Shown here: positions 44,703 through 55,632 of the stretch, one piece after another
Layout: each line of letters starts with the position of its first letter
Numbering within the stretch: position 1 is the stretch's first letter
Assembly: GCF_002563895.1 (NCBI RefSeq)
Contig: NZ_PDJB01000001.1
Coordinates: 975,501 to 1,039,500, forward strand
DNA length: 64,000 nucleotides
Direction of reading: 5' to 3'
Source: Pseudomonas lurida
Lineage (GTDB): Bacteria; Pseudomonadota; Gammaproteobacteria; Pseudomonadales; Pseudomonadaceae
Position numbers and translations under genes: made by a program
The notes under the pieces: model-generated
The model's database searches: none
Told to the model about the DNA's origin: nothing
What the model saw: only the letters and a program-made list of their open reading frames with translations

Positions 44703-46154
44703 TCAGAAGCCGGTAGGGGTGCGAGTGTGCCAGTCAGTGTTCAACTGGTACTGGTGCGCCACATTGAGCAGGCGGCCTTCCTGGAAATACGGGGCGAGCA
44801 ATTGCACGCCGACCGGCAGGCCATCGACGAAACCGGCAGGCATGGACAAGCCCGGCAGGCCCGCGAGGTTGGCGGTAATGGTGTACAGGTCTTCAAGGTA
44901 CGCTGCCACCGGGTCGCCGTTCTTGGCGCCGAGCTTCCAGGCCGGGTTCGGCGTGGTTGGGCCAAGGATCACGTCGACCTGTTCAAAGGCGGCCATGAAG
45001 TCGTTCTTCACCAGGCGACGGATTTTCTGCGCCTTGAGGTAGTACGCGTCGTAGTAACCCGCCGACAGGGCGTAGGCACCGACCATGATCCGGCGTTGTA
45101 CTTCGGCGCCGAAGCCTTCGCCACGGGAGCGCTTGTACAGGTCGGTGAGGTCTTTCGGGTTTTCGCAGCGGTAGCCGAAACGCACGCCATCGAAGCGCGA
45201 CAGGTTGGAGGAAGCCTCTGCCGGTGCGATCACGTAGTAAGCAGGAATCGCGTGCTGGTTGTTCGGCAGGCTGATTTCCTTGATCACCGCGCCGAGCTTC
45301 TCCAGCGCCTTGACGCTGTTGTGCACCAGTTCAGCAATGCGTGGGTCGAGGCCGGCGCTGAAGTATTCCTTCGGCACGCCGATGCGCAGGCCCTTGATCG
45401 AGGTATTCAGGCTGGCGCTGTAGTCCGGCACGGGCTCATCGATGCTGGTGGAGTCCTGTTTGTCGAAGCCTGCCATGCCTTGTAACAAAATCGCGCAGTC
45501 TTCGGCAGTGCGGGCCAGAGGGCCGCCCTGATCAAGGCTGGAGGCGTAGGCGATCATGCCCCAGCGGGAAACGCGACCGTAGGTCGGCTTCAGGCCGGTG
45601 AGGTTGGTGAAGGCCGCTGGCTGGCGGATCGAACCCCCGGTGTCGGTGGCGGTGGCGGCCGGCAGGAAGCGCGCGGCAACCGCGGCAGCCGAGCCACCCG
45701 ACGAACCGCCGGGCACGTGGTCCAGGTTCCACGGGTTTTTCACCGCGCCGTAGTAGCTCGACTCGTTGGCCGAGCCCATGGCGAATTCGTCCATGTTGGT
45801 CTTGCCCAGGGTCACGGCCCCGGCTGCGGCCAGTTTGGACACCACGGTGGCGTCGTAGGGTGCCTTGAAGTTGTCGAGCATCTTCGAGCCGCAGCTGGTG
45901 CGAATGCCCTGGGTGCAGAACAGGTCCTTGTGGGCGATCGGTGCGCCCAGCAGTGCGCCATTTTCACCGTTGGCGCGACGTGCGTCGGCGGCCTTGGCCT
46001 GGCTCAAGGCCAGCTCTTCGGTGAGGCTGATGAAGCTGTTGACCTTTGGATCGTGCTCGGCGATGCGCGCCAGCAGGGTCTTGGTCAGCTCTTCGGAAGA
46101 AAACTTTTTGTCGGCGAGACCGCGGGCGATCTCGGCCAGAGTCATGTGATGCAT
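44703..46154 (-). CDS. gatA: Aspartyl/glutamyl-tRNA amidotransferase subunit A
   Basis: A 483-residue amidase-signature enzyme that supplies ammonia from glutamine. The Ser-cisSer-Lys triad regions are present: Lys in [12 protein letters not shown], and [14 protein letters not shown] followed by [14 protein letters not shown] with the catalytic Ser. The start ATG at 46154 is used; an in-frame ATG nine bases in is equally possible. It lies 16 bases after gatC. Confidence 0.97.
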   Translation of the reverse strand: MHHMTLAEIARGLADKKFSSEELTKTLLARIAEHDPKVNSFISLTEELALSQAKAADARRANGENGALLGAPIAHKDLFCTQGIRTSCGSKMLDNFKAPYDATVVSKLAAAGAVTLGKTNMDEFAMGSANESSYYGAVKNPWNLDHVPGGSSGGSAAAVAARFLPAATATDTGGSIRQPAAFTNLTGLKPTYGRVSRWGMIAYASSLDQGGPLARTAEDCAILLQGMAGFDKQDSTSIDEPVPDYSASLNTSIKGLRIGVPKEYFSAGLDPRIAELVHNSVKALEKLGAVIKEISLPNNQHAIPAYYVIAPAEASSNLSRFDGVRFGYRCENPKDLTDLYKRSRGEGFGAEVQRRIMVGAYALSAGYYDAYYLKAQKIRRLVKNDFMAAFEQVDVILGPTTPNPAWKLGAKNGDPVAAYLEDLYTITANLAGLPGLSMPAGFVDGLPVGVQLLAPYFQEGRLLNVAHQYQLNTDWHTRTPTGF

Positions 46155-46170
46155 TGCAGGCTCTTTCCCT

Positions 46171-46458
46171 TTAGTCGATGACTTTCGGAACCAGGTACAG
46201 GCCGTTTTCGACCGCTGGCGCGATGGACTGGTAGGCCTCGCGATTATTACTCTCGGTCACGACGTCTGCGCGCAGGCGCTGGCTGGCTTCCAGCGGGTGA
46301 GCCAGGGGCTCGATGCCGTCGGTATTCACGGCCTGCATTTGGTCGACCAGCCCGAGAATGCTGTTCAGGGCTGCGGTGGTCTGTGGAAGATCGCCTTCAT
46401 TCAGGCCAAGCGAGGCCAGATGCGCGATTTTTTCCACGTCGGAGCGTTCAAGCGTCAT
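46171..46458 (-). CDS. gatC: Aspartyl/glutamyl-tRNA amidotransferase subunit C
   Basis: A 95-residue GatC with the typical [11 protein letters not shown] start and the conserved [17 protein letters not shown] segment. It stabilises GatA and bridges it to GatB. It is the first gene of gatCAB and diverges from mreB; the 210-base gap between them (46459-46668) should hold both promoters, which I could not place firmly. Confidence 0.95.
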   Translation of the reverse strand: MTLERSDVEKIAHLASLGLNEGDLPQTTAALNSILGLVDQMQAVNTDGIEPLAHPLEASQRLRADVVTESNNREAYQSIAPAVENGLYLVPKVID

Positions 46459-46656
46459 GGGAATCTCCAGTGGAAAACAGAACGGAGGCTGTCCGTGTGT
46501 TAGATTGTCGGAACACTACCGCATTTCTACGGTCTTACGGCCGCGATTGTGGGGGTTGGTGCACAGAAAGTCGGCCAATTTAGCACATTGGCGCCTTGCC
46601 CAAAATCCCTGTCGTTGTTAGAGTTTGCCGCACTTTTTTACCCACGCGTTGCCTAG

Positions 46657-47706
<1,050 letters not shown>

Positions 47707-47737
47707 GTGGTTGCTGGTTTGCCCATGTTTCGCCCGC

Positions 47738-47761
47738 AGGCAGCACTTTGCAGTGCTGCCT
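47738..47761 (+). other. Stable hairpin between mreB and mreC
   Basis: AGGCAGCACT (47738-47747) pairs exactly with AGTGCTGCCT (47752-47761) around TTGC. No T-run follows, so it is more likely an mRNA stabiliser or processing end than a terminator. It would permit more MreB than MreCD. Confidence 0.6.
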
Positions 47762-47846
47762 GTTGGCGTTTATCTTCTTCAATCTGCATCCAGGCCGGTT
47801 AGATGCCGTATGAATAAAGAGAACATTTGCCTGGGAGGAGCGGCTT

Positions 47847-49028
47847 ATTAAACCGCTTTTCGCCAAAGGCCCCTCATTGGGCGTGCGCCTGTTGGTGCTG
47901 GTCGTGCTTTCGGTCGCGCTGATGGTGGTCGATGCCCGCTTTGCACTGCTCAAGCCCGTGCGTAGCCAGATGTCGCTGGTGTTGATGCAGACCTACTGGA
48001 TCACCGACCTGCCGCAACGTCTGTATCAGGGCGTGGCCAGCCAATTCGGCAGCCGCACCGAGCTGGTCGCCGAGAACGAAAAACTCAAGACGGAAAACCT
48101 GCTGTTGCAGGGGCGCATGCAAAAGCTGGCGGCCCTCACCGAGCAGAACGTTCGGCTGCGCGAGTTGCTCAATTCCTCGGCACTGGTCAACGAAAAGGTC
48201 GAAGTGGCCGAGTTGATCGGCATGGACCCCAACCCCTTCACCCACCGGATCATCATCAACAAGGGTGAGCGCGACGGCGTGGTCCTCGGCCAGCCTGTGC
48301 TTGACGCCCGTGGCCTGATGGGCCAGGTGGTTGAACTGATGCCCTATACCTCGCGGGTGTTGCTGCTGACCGACACCACCCACAGTATTCCGGTACAGGT
48401 GAACCGCAACGGGCTGCGCGCGATTGCCAGCGGTACCGGTAACCCCGAGCGCCTTGAGTTGCGGCATGTGGCCGATACCGCCGATATCAAGGAAGGCGAC
48501 CTGTTGGTCAGCTCCGGCCTGGGTCAGCGTTTCCCGGCCGGTTACCCGGTGGCCACGGTCAAGGAAGTGATCCACGACTCCGGCCAGCCGTTTGCCATTG
48601 TGCGTGCCGTGCCCACTGCTGCGTTGAACCGCAGTCGCTACCTGCTGTTGGTGTTCAGCGACAACCGCACCCCGGAAGAGCGCGCCAACGACGCCGCCCA
48701 GGCCCAGGAAGCCGAAGACAAGAAGAACGGCACCACGCCGATCGTTCCTGCCACGGTGCCAAAGCCTGCCGCTGCGACACCGGCTACGCCTGCGGCTGCC
48801 CCGGCAACGGCGGCGCCAATGACTACACCCGTGAAGCCCGCCGCGCACGCGGTTAAACCGGCCGCGACCAAGCCTCCCGCATCGACGCCGGCCACTACCA
48901 CTCCGGCGGCCAAGCCTCCTGCGTCGACGCCGGCCACCACCACTCCGGCGGCCAAACCGCCTGCTGCTACCCCGGCCGCACGCCCAGCGGCCAGCGCCCC
49001 GGCAACCACGCGGCAGAGGGAGGAATAA
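47847..49028 (+). CDS. mreC: MreC, rod-shape protein, probable ATT start
   Basis: From the ATT at 47847 the protein is about 393 residues and begins (M/I)KPLFAKGPSLGVRLLVL. It has one membrane helix (VRLLVLVVLSVALMVVD), then a coiled coil (LVAENEKLKTENLLLQGRM...LTEQNVRLRELL), then the two beta domains, then a long Pro/Ala/Thr tail. AGGAG lies six bases before the ATT. No ATG or GTG exists upstream in frame, and the next candidate, TTG 47877, would remove the conserved first ten residues. MreC is the periplasmic scaffold between MreB and the PBP2-RodA synthase. The stop overlaps the mreD start. Confidence 0.88.
   Translation: MKPLFAKGPSLGVRLLVLVVLSVALMVVDARFALLKPVRSQMSLVLMQTYWITDLPQRLYQGVASQFGSRTELVAENEKLKTENLLLQGRMQKLAALTEQNVRLRELLNSSALVNEKVEVAELIGMDPNPFTHRIIINKGERDGVVLGQPVLDARGLMGQVVELMPYTSRVLLLTDTTHSIPVQVNRNGLRAIASGTGNPERLELRHVADTADIKEGDLLVSSGLGQRFPAGYPVATVKEVIHDSGQPFAIVRAVPTAALNRSRYLLLVFSDNRTPEERANDAAQAQEAEDKKNGTTPIVPATVPKPAAATPATPAAAPATAAPMTTPVKPAAHAVKPAATKPPASTPATTTPAAKPPASTPATTTPAAKPPAATPAARPAASAPATTRQREE
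48870..48953 (+). repeat. Tandem 42-base repeat in the mreC tail
   Basis: Two copies (48870-48911 and 48912-48953) differing at a few third positions encode KPPASTPATTTPAA twice; a degenerate third copy follows. The unit is in frame, so copy number could change tail length without breaking the gene. Confidence 0.85.
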
Positions 49029-49516
49029 TGGCCGGTACTCATTCCCGCAACGGCTGGATCGTCTGGCTGACCTTCGCCATCGGCTTGCTGCTCAGCGTTT
49101 CGCCGCTGCCCCAGTTCATGGAAATCCTGCGTCCGCTTTGGCTGGCGCTGCTGCTGGCGTTCTGGTCGCTGAACCTGCCGCACAAAGTCGGCATGGTCAC
49201 GGCGATGTTCCTGGGCTTGGCGGAAGATGTGCTCTATGGCACCTTGCTGGGCCAGAACGCGTTGATCCTGACCCTGATCACTTTCCTGGTGCTGTCCTTA
49301 CAGCAGCGCCTGCGCATGTTCCCGATGTGGCAGCAGTGCCTGGTGATCCTGGTGATCTTCGGCCTGGCGCAGCTTGTCCAACTGTGGCTCAGCGCGTTGA
49401 CCGGCAACCGTCAGCCGACCCTGGCGCTGGTGCTGCCAGCCCTGGTCAGTGCGTTGCTGTGGCCATGGATCAGCTTCGGTCTGCGTGGGTTGCGCCGTCG
49501 CTATAAAATCAATTGA
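49028..49516 (+). CDS. mreD: MreD, rod-shape membrane protein
   Basis: A 162-residue protein with five to six hydrophobic segments (WIVWLTFAIGLLLSVSPL, LWLALLLAFWSLNLPH, GLAEDVLYGTLLGQNALILTL). GLAEDVLYGTLLG is the conserved MreD core. It acts with MreC in the elongasome. Its ATG overlaps the mreC stop by one base, and maf follows after about 50 bases. Confidence 0.95.
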   Translation: MAGTHSRNGWIVWLTFAIGLLLSVSPLPQFMEILRPLWLALLLAFWSLNLPHKVGMVTAMFLGLAEDVLYGTLLGQNALILTLITFLVLSLQQRLRMFPMWQQCLVILVIFGLAQLVQLWLSALTGNRQPTLALVLPALVSALLWPWISFGLRGLRRRYKIN

Positions 49517-49567
49517 ATGGATTGCGAGGCTCTGCCTGGTTATCGAACCCTACAGGGAGAGTCTGCA

Positions 49568-50164
49568 ATGAATTCGCTTTACCTGGCCTCGGGCTCTCCG
49601 AGGCGGCGTGAACTGCTGACCCAGATCGGTGTGCCCTTCACCGTGGTCAGTGCCGCCATTGATGAAACGCCTCTCACAAACGAACCTGCCGTTGCCTACG
49701 TCGAGCGCCTTGCGCGCGGCAAGGCCGCGGCGGGTTTTGCCGTGCTCGGGAAAACCTTGGGCGCCTGTGTATTGGGGGCCGATACTGCCGTGATCGTCGA
49801 TGGCAAGATCCTCGGCAAGCCCGTGGACCAGGCCGACGCCCTGGCGATGTTGATGGCCTTGGCGGGGCGTGAGCATGAAGTGCTCACGGCCATTGCCCTC
49901 ACCGACGGTCAGCGCAGCGAAACCCGATGTGTAAGCAGTCGTGTACGTTTTCGCGGTATTTCTGTCGAGGAAGCGACAACCTACTGGCACAGTGGCGAAC
50001 CCCAGGACAAGGCGGGCGGCTATGCTATTCAAGGCCTGGGCTCGGTATTCGTCGCCGGGCTCAATGGCAGTTATTCCGCCGTGGTAGGCCTGCCGGTGTG
50101 CGAAACCGCGCAACTGCTCGACCAATTCGGCATACCCTGTTGGCAAAACCTTACCGTGCGCTGA
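49568..50164 (+). CDS. maf: Maf-family nucleotide pyrophosphatase (dTTP/UTP type, YhdE-like)
   Basis: A 198-residue Maf protein. [18 protein letters not shown] is at residues 4-21, with [17 protein letters not shown] and [15 protein letters not shown] following. Maf enzymes hydrolyse non-canonical or pyrimidine nucleoside triphosphates to monophosphates. The combination of position in mre-maf-rng and sequence fits YhdE. The ATG at 49568 has GGGAG upstream; an in-frame ATG at 49517 adds an unlikely leader. Confidence 0.92.
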   Translation: MNSLYLASGSPRRRELLTQIGVPFTVVSAAIDETPLTNEPAVAYVERLARGKAAAGFAVLGKTLGACVLGADTAVIVDGKILGKPVDQADALAMLMALAGREHEVLTAIALTDGQRSETRCVSSRVRFRGISVEEATTYWHSGEPQDKAGGYAIQGLGSVFVAGLNGSYSAVVGLPVCETAQLLDQFGIPCWQNLTVR

Positions 50165-50234
50165 GCGTCGTATTCCAGCGCCCAGCCTTAAGCGACCGGT
50201 CACTATTGTGAAAACGCCTGAACGAGACCCAGCC

Positions 50235-51692
50235 ATGAGCGAAGAGATTCTGATCAATATCACGCCGATGGAATCGCGCGTGGCGGTGGTAGAGAACGGT
50301 GTTCTGCAAGAAGTGCATGTCGAGCGCACCCAGAAGCGCGGGATCGTCGGTAATATCTACAAAGGCAAGGTGGTGCGCGTATTACCGGGGATGCAGGCTG
50401 CATTCGTCGACATCGGCCTCGACCGTGCCGCGTTTATCCATGCTTCGGAAATTTCCCTGCGCGAAGGCCCGGCGGTAGAAAGCATCAGCGCCCTGGTGCA
50501 TGAAGGGCAGAGCCTGGTGGTGCAAGTCACCAAGGACCCCATTGGCTCCAAGGGCGCACGCCTGACCACCCAGCTGTCGATCCCGTCGCGTTACCTGGTG
50601 TACATGCCACGTACCGCGCATGTCGGCATTTCCTTGAAGATCGAAGATGAAGCCGAGCGCGAGCGCCTGAAGAAGGTGGTCAGCGACTGCGTGGCCGCCG
50701 AGGGCATCAAGGAAGCCGGCGGCTTTATCCTGCGCACCGCTGCCGAGGGCGCTGGCGCCGATGAGATCCTCATGGACATCCGCTACCTGCGGCGCCTGTG
50801 GGACCAGATTGGCGCACAGATCAAGACCATTGGCGCGCCGAGCGTGATCTACGAGGACCTGGGCCTTGCCCTGCGCACATTGCGCGACCTGGTCAGCCCG
50901 AAGATCGAGAAAATTCGCATCGACTCGCGGGAAACCTTCCAGCGCACCACGCAATTTGTTGCCGAGTTGATGCCGGAAATTGCCGACCGCCTGGAACACT
51001 ACCCCGGCGAGCGGCCGATCTTTGACCTGTATGGCGTCGAAGACGAAATCCAGAAAGCCCTGGAGCGCAAGGTGCCGCTCAAGTCCGGCGGCTATCTGGT
51101 GGTGGACCCGGCGGAAGCCATGACCACCATCGACGTCAACACCGGCGCGTTCGTCGGTCATCGCAACCTCGAAGAGACCATCTTCAAGACCAACCTCGAA
51201 GCGGCCACCGCGATTGCCCGCCAACTGCGCCTGCGCAACCTGGGCGGCATCATCATCATCGACTTCATCGACATGGAAGATGAAGAGCATCAGCGCCAGG
51301 TGCTACGCACCCTCGAGAAGCAACTGGAGCGCGATCACGCCAAGACCAACATCATCGGCATTACCGAGCTTGGCTTGGTGCAGATGACCCGCAAACGCAC
51401 CCGAGAAAGCCTCGAGCAGGTGCTGTGCGAGCCGTGCAGCAGTTGCCAGGGCCGCGGTAAATTGAAGACGCCGGAAACGGTTTGCTACGAGATTTTCCGC
51501 GAAATCCTGCGGGAGGCGCGGGCCTACCAGGCCGAAGGCTACAGGGTGCTCGCCAACCAGAAAGTGGTCGATCGGCTGCTGGACGAAGAATCCGGTAACG
51601 TCGCCGAGCTGGAGGGGTTTATCGGGCGCACGATACGCTTCCAGGTCGAAACCATGTATTCCCAGGAACAATACGACGTGGTGCTGCTCTGA
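50235..51692 (+). CDS. rng: Ribonuclease G
   Basis: A 485-residue endoribonuclease of the RNase E/G family. The N-terminal S1 domain (GIVGNIYKGKVVRVLPGMQAAFVDIG cut as residues ~35-60) is followed by DNase I-like catalytic aspartates in TTIDVNTGAFVG and GGIIIIDFIDME, and the zinc-link CEPCSSC near residue 400. It lacks the long C-terminal scaffold of RNase E. It processes 16S rRNA 5' ends. The ATG 50235 is the conserved start (MSEEILINITPMESR); in-frame GTG 50208 is less likely. Confidence 0.95.
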   Translation: MSEEILINITPMESRVAVVENGVLQEVHVERTQKRGIVGNIYKGKVVRVLPGMQAAFVDIGLDRAAFIHASEISLREGPAVESISALVHEGQSLVVQVTKDPIGSKGARLTTQLSIPSRYLVYMPRTAHVGISLKIEDEAERERLKKVVSDCVAAEGIKEAGGFILRTAAEGAGADEILMDIRYLRRLWDQIGAQIKTIGAPSVIYEDLGLALRTLRDLVSPKIEKIRIDSRETFQRTTQFVAELMPEIADRLEHYPGERPIFDLYGVEDEIQKALERKVPLKSGGYLVVDPAEAMTTIDVNTGAFVGHRNLEETIFKTNLEAATAIARQLRLRNLGGIIIIDFIDMEDEEHQRQVLRTLEKQLERDHAKTNIIGITELGLVQMTRKRTRESLEQVLCEPCSSCQGRGKLKTPETVCYEIFREILREARAYQAEGYRVLANQKVVDRLLDEESGNVAELEGFIGRTIRFQVETMYSQEQYDVVLL

Positions 51693-51768
51693 TCCCCAAT
51701 CGTTTTCCCTTTATGAGACAGGCAGGCCTTGACCTGCCGTCCGATTACCGCCTTGAGGGTCGCCTGAC

Positions 51769-54700
51769 ATGGAGCGTCTGATACGCTTTTTTGCCGCTTT
51801 GACCCGTTGGGGCCTGGGCCTCTGTGCCTTGCTGCTGGTATTGGCGGCAGTGTATGTGAGCCTGGGTCGTGAATTGACGCCGCTGGTGGCCGAGTACCGT
51901 GCAGAAGTCGAGGCCAAGGCGCAGGCTGCGGTGGGCATGCCATTGCACATCGGCAGCCTCGAAGGCCGCTGGAGCGGCTTTGCGCCGGTATTGCTGGCCC
52001 ATGATGTGATGGTGGGCGAGGGCAGCAGTGCCTTGCGCCTGGACCAGGTCGAAGTGGTGCCGGACATCTGGGCCAGCCTGATGGCCCGCGAAGTCCGAAT
52101 CGCGCACCTGCAAGTCAGCGGCCTGCAACTCAGCGTCAAGGAAGACAAGGACGGTAAATGGGCCCTGCAGGGCTTGCCCGTCCAGGACGAGCAGCCGCTG
52201 GACCCAGCGCAAGTGCTCAAGCGCATGCAAATGGTCAAGCGCGTTTCGCTGCTCGACAGCCAGGTGACATTGCAGCCGTTTGACCATGCGCCGGTGACCC
52301 TGACGTATGTCGGCCTGAGCCTGCATACCGGCGCAACTCGCCAGCGTCTGGACGCACGCTTGACGCTGCCTGACGGGCAGCCGCTGGCCGTCAATCTGCG
52401 CACCCGTATCCGGGCGAGCCAGTGGAAGGACGCTGAAGTCCAGGCTTACCTGAGCCTGCCGCAGAGCGACTGGGCCAAGTGGATCCCGGCCAAGCTCACC
52501 CAGCAGTGGAAACTCACCCAATTCAAGGCGGGCGGCGAGTTCTGGCTGACCTGGGCCAACGGCACCGTACAAAGCGCAGTGGCGCGGCTCAATGCGCCGC
52601 AGGTGAAGGGCAGCTACGCCGATCGCAAGCCGGTGCATATTGAGAACCTCGCCCTTACCGCCTACCTGCAACGCAGTGACACCGGCCTCAAGGTGCTGTT
52701 CGACTCGCTGGCGATGAACCTGGGGGAGACCCGCTGGGAATCTCGCCTGCAATTGCAGCAGGCCCTGGCCACCGATAAGGGCCAGGAAGTCTGGAAGCTC
52801 CAGGCCGACCGCCTGGACCTGACCCCGATCACGCCACTGCTCAATGCACTGGCACCGCTGCCGGAAGGCGTGGCCAAGACTGTCCAGCACCTCAAGGCCA
52901 CAGGCCTGCTGCGCAATGTGCTGGTGGATTTCCGCCCTCAAGACACCACGGATCAAAAAGTCAGCTTCGCCGCCAATCTCGAGCGCATCGGTTTTGATGC
53001 CTACTTCGGCGCGCCGGCCGCGCGCAATGTGTCCGGCAGCATCAGCGGTGACCTTGGCCATGGCGAGTTGCGCATGGACAGCAAGGACTTCTCGCTGCAC
53101 CTCGATCCAATCTTTGCCAAGCCCTGGCAGTACATCCAAGCCAACGCGCGCCTGACATGGAAGTTGGACAAAGAGGGCTTCACCCTGATCGCACCGTACA
53201 TCAAGGTGTTGGGCGAAGAGGGCAAAGTGGCTGCCGACTTCCTGATTCGCCTGCATTTCGACCACAGCCAGGAAGACTACATGGACCTGCGGGTCGGCAT
53301 GGTCGATGGCGATGGGCGCTTCACACCCAAGTACCTGCCGGCGGTGTTGAGTCCTGCGCTGGATGAGTGGCTGCGCACCGCGATCCTCAAAGGCGCGGTG
53401 GACCAGGGTTTCTTCCAGTATCAGGGTTCGCTGAACCACGACGCATTGCCAGCTTCGCGCAATATCAGCCTGTTCTTCAAGGTGCATGATGCCGAACTGG
53501 CGTTCCAGCCGGGCTGGCCGCATGTGAGCAAGGTCAATGGCGAAGTGTTTGTCGAGGAGAGCGGCGTGCGCATCCTCGCCAGCAAAGGCCAGTTGCTCGA
53601 CACCAAGGTCAAGGATGTCTACGTCAATATTCCCCACGCCCCTGAAGGCAAGGACAGCCATCTGCTGCTCACCGGTGGTTTTGCCGGTGGCTTGGGCGAT
53701 GGTCTGAAAATCCTCCAGGAGGCACCGATTGGCACCGCCTCGACTTTTGCCGGCTGGAAGGGCGAGGGCGACCTGCAAGGCAGTCTGGACCTGGACATTC
53801 CGCTGGCCAAGGGCACCGAGCCGAAAATCGTGGTGGACTTCAAGACCGATAAGGCACGCCTGCAACTGGCTGAACCCTCCCTGGACCTGACGCAACTCAA
53901 GGGCGATTTCCGGTTCGACAGTGCCAAGGGGCTCAGCGGCCAGAACATCACGGCCCAGGCGTTTGACCGGCCGATCAGCGCGCAGATCTTTGCCGACGGC
54001 AAGCCGGGCAATATCAGCACTCGCGTGACTGCCAAGGGCCAGGTCACGGTCAAGCGGCTGACGGATTGGCTGAAAATCACCCAGCCGTTGCCGGTGTCGG
54101 GCGATATTCCTTACCAGCTGCAACTGACCCTGGACGGCGCCGACAGCCAACTGATGGTCAGCTCCAACCTCAAGGGTGTGGCAGTGGACCTGCCAGCGCC
54201 GTTTGGCATGCCCGCCAGCCAGGGGCGTGACAGTGTCTTCCGTATGACCTTGCAGGGCGCCGAGCGCCGCTATTGGTTCGATTATGGTGAGCTGGCGAAC
54301 TTTACCTTTGCTGCGCCGCCGGACAAATTCAATGACGGTCGCGGTGAACTGTTCCTTGGTGATGGCGATGCCGTGCTACCGGGGTCCAAGGGGTTGCGCA
54401 TTCGTGGGGTGTTGTCGGAACTTGATATCGATCCCTGGAAGAAACTGGTGGACCGCTATGCGGGCAACGATCCGGGCGGCAGTGCCAAGCAATTGCTCAG
54501 CGGCGCCGATTTCAAGGTGGGTAAGCTGACCGGTCTTGGCACTCAGTTCGATCAGGTCAATTTGCAACTGGACCGCAAGCCTGCGGCGTGGGGCTTGCAG
54601 CTTGACAGCCAGCAGGCCAAGGGCACGGTGAACCTGCCAGACGCCAAGGGCGCGCCGATTGCGATCAACCTGCAATACGTGAAACTGCCGGCGGTGGACC

Positions 54701-55584
54701 CAACAGTTCAGGCTGACGAAAACGCGCCGGACCCGTTGGCGAGCATCGACCCCAAGGATATCCCGGCGCTGGATATTGCCATTGGCCAGCTATTCCAGGG
54801 CCCGGACCTGATAGGCGCGTGGTCGTTGAAAATCCGTCCGACGGCCAAGGGCCTGGCCTTCAACAACCTGGACCTGGGTCTCAAAGGCATGCAGCTCAAG
54901 GGTGCCGGTGGATGGGAAGGTGCGGCGGGTGACAGCAGCAGTTGGTACAAGGGCCGCCTGGACGGCAAGAATATTGGCGATGTACTCAAGGGCTGGGGTT
55001 ATGCCCCCACCGTCACGAGCCAGGATTTCCATTTGGATGTGGACGGGCGTTGGCCCGGCTCGCCGGCCTATGTGGGGCCCAAGCGCTTCTCCGGCAGCCT
55101 GGATGCGGCGTTCCGCAACGGTCAGTTCGTGGAAGTGGAAGGCGGCGCCCAGGCCCTGCGGGTATTCGGGCTGCTCAACTTCAATTCCATTGGGCGCCGC
55201 CTGCGACTTGACTTCTCGGACTTGCTCGGCAAGGGCCTGAGTTATGACCGGGTCAAAGGCTTGCTCGCGGCCAGTAATGGCGTGTTCGTGACGCGTGAGC
55301 CGATCACCATGACCGGTCCTTCCACCAATCTGGAGCTTAATGGCACCCTGGACCTGGTGGCCGACCGTGTCGACGCCAAGCTGCTGGTGACCCTGCCGGT
55401 CACCAACAACCTGCCGATCGCCGCGCTGATCGTCGGGGCGCCGGCCATTGGTGGCGCGTTGTTCCTGATCGACAAGCTGATCGGTGATCGTGTTGCGCGC
55501 TTCGCCAGCGTGCAATACAAGGTCGAAGGGCCGTGGAAGGACCCGAAAATCACCTTCGACAAGCCATTTGAAAAGCCAAACTGA
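51769..55584 (+). CDS. yhdP: YhdP-family AsmA-like inter-membrane lipid transport protein
   Basis: A 1271-residue protein with one N-terminal membrane helix (WGLGLCALLLVLAAVYVSLG). A very long periplasmic body of beta-rich repeats follows, with IGSLEGRWSGFAPVLLAHDV near residues 60-79. The C-terminal AsmA-like block ends with LLVTLPVTNNLPIAALIVG and VQYKVEGPWKDPKITFD. YhdP and TamB proteins form lipid-conducting bridges from inner to outer membrane. The length fits E. coli YhdP (~1266 residues). It is in the same run as rng and the amidase. Confidence 0.93.
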   Translation: MERLIRFFAALTRWGLGLCALLLVLAAVYVSLGRELTPLVAEYRAEVEAKAQAAVGMPLHIGSLEGRWSGFAPVLLAHDVMVGEGSSALRLDQVEVVPDIWASLMAREVRIAHLQVSGLQLSVKEDKDGKWALQGLPVQDEQPLDPAQVLKRMQMVKRVSLLDSQVTLQPFDHAPVTLTYVGLSLHTGATRQRLDARLTLPDGQPLAVNLRTRIRASQWKDAEVQAYLSLPQSDWAKWIPAKLTQQWKLTQFKAGGEFWLTWANGTVQSAVARLNAPQVKGSYADRKPVHIENLALTAYLQRSDTGLKVLFDSLAMNLGETRWESRLQLQQALATDKGQEVWKLQADRLDLTPITPLLNALAPLPEGVAKTVQHLKATGLLRNVLVDFRPQDTTDQKVSFAANLERIGFDAYFGAPAARNVSGSISGDLGHGELRMDSKDFSLHLDPIFAKPWQYIQANARLTWKLDKEGFTLIAPYIKVLGEEGKVAADFLIRLHFDHSQEDYMDLRVGMVDGDGRFTPKYLPAVLSPALDEWLRTAILKGAVDQGFFQYQGSLNHDALPASRNISLFFKVHDAELAFQPGWPHVSKVNGEVFVEESGVRILASKGQLLDTKVKDVYVNIPHAPEGKDSHLLLTGGFAGGLGDGLKILQEAPIGTASTFAGWKGEGDLQGSLDLDIPLAKGTEPKIVVDFKTDKARLQLAEPSLDLTQLKGDFRFDSAKGLSGQNITAQAFDRPISAQIFADGKPGNISTRVTAKGQVTVKRLTDWLKITQPLPVSGDIPYQLQLTLDGADSQLMVSSNLKGVAVDLPAPFGMPASQGRDSVFRMTLQGAERRYWFDYGELANFTFAAPPDKFNDGRGELFLGDGDAVLPGSKGLRIRGVLSELDIDPWKKLVDRYAGNDPGGSAKQLLSGADFKVGKLTGLGTQFDQVNLQLDRKPAAWGLQLDSQQAKGTVNLPDAKGAPIAINLQYVKLPAVDPTVQADENAPDPLASIDPKDIPALDIAIGQLFQGPDLIGAWSLKIRPTAKGLAFNNLDLGLKGMQLKGAGGWEGAAGDSSSWYKGRLDGKNIGDVLKGWGYAPTVTSQDFHLDVDGRWPGSPAYVGPKRFSGSLDAAFRNGQFVEVEGGAQALRVFGLLNFNSIGRRLRLDFSDLLGKGLSYDRVKGLLAASNGVFVTREPITMTGPSTNLELNGTLDLVADRVDAKLLVTLPVTNNLPIAALIVGAPAIGGALFLIDKLIGDRVARFASVQYKVEGPWKDPKITFDKPFEKPN

Positions 55585-55632
55585 GAGCCTGTGGAGTAGC
55601 ATGGCCGCATGCCCATTACGGAGTGTCGGCCC

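Noticed and set aside
51745..54150. Long open frame on the minus strand opposite yhdP
   Set aside because: It is the shadow of a high-GC coding gene: low-complexity, Arg/Gln/Gly/Ala-rich with no recognisable fold. The plus-strand yhdP has family motifs and codon bias.
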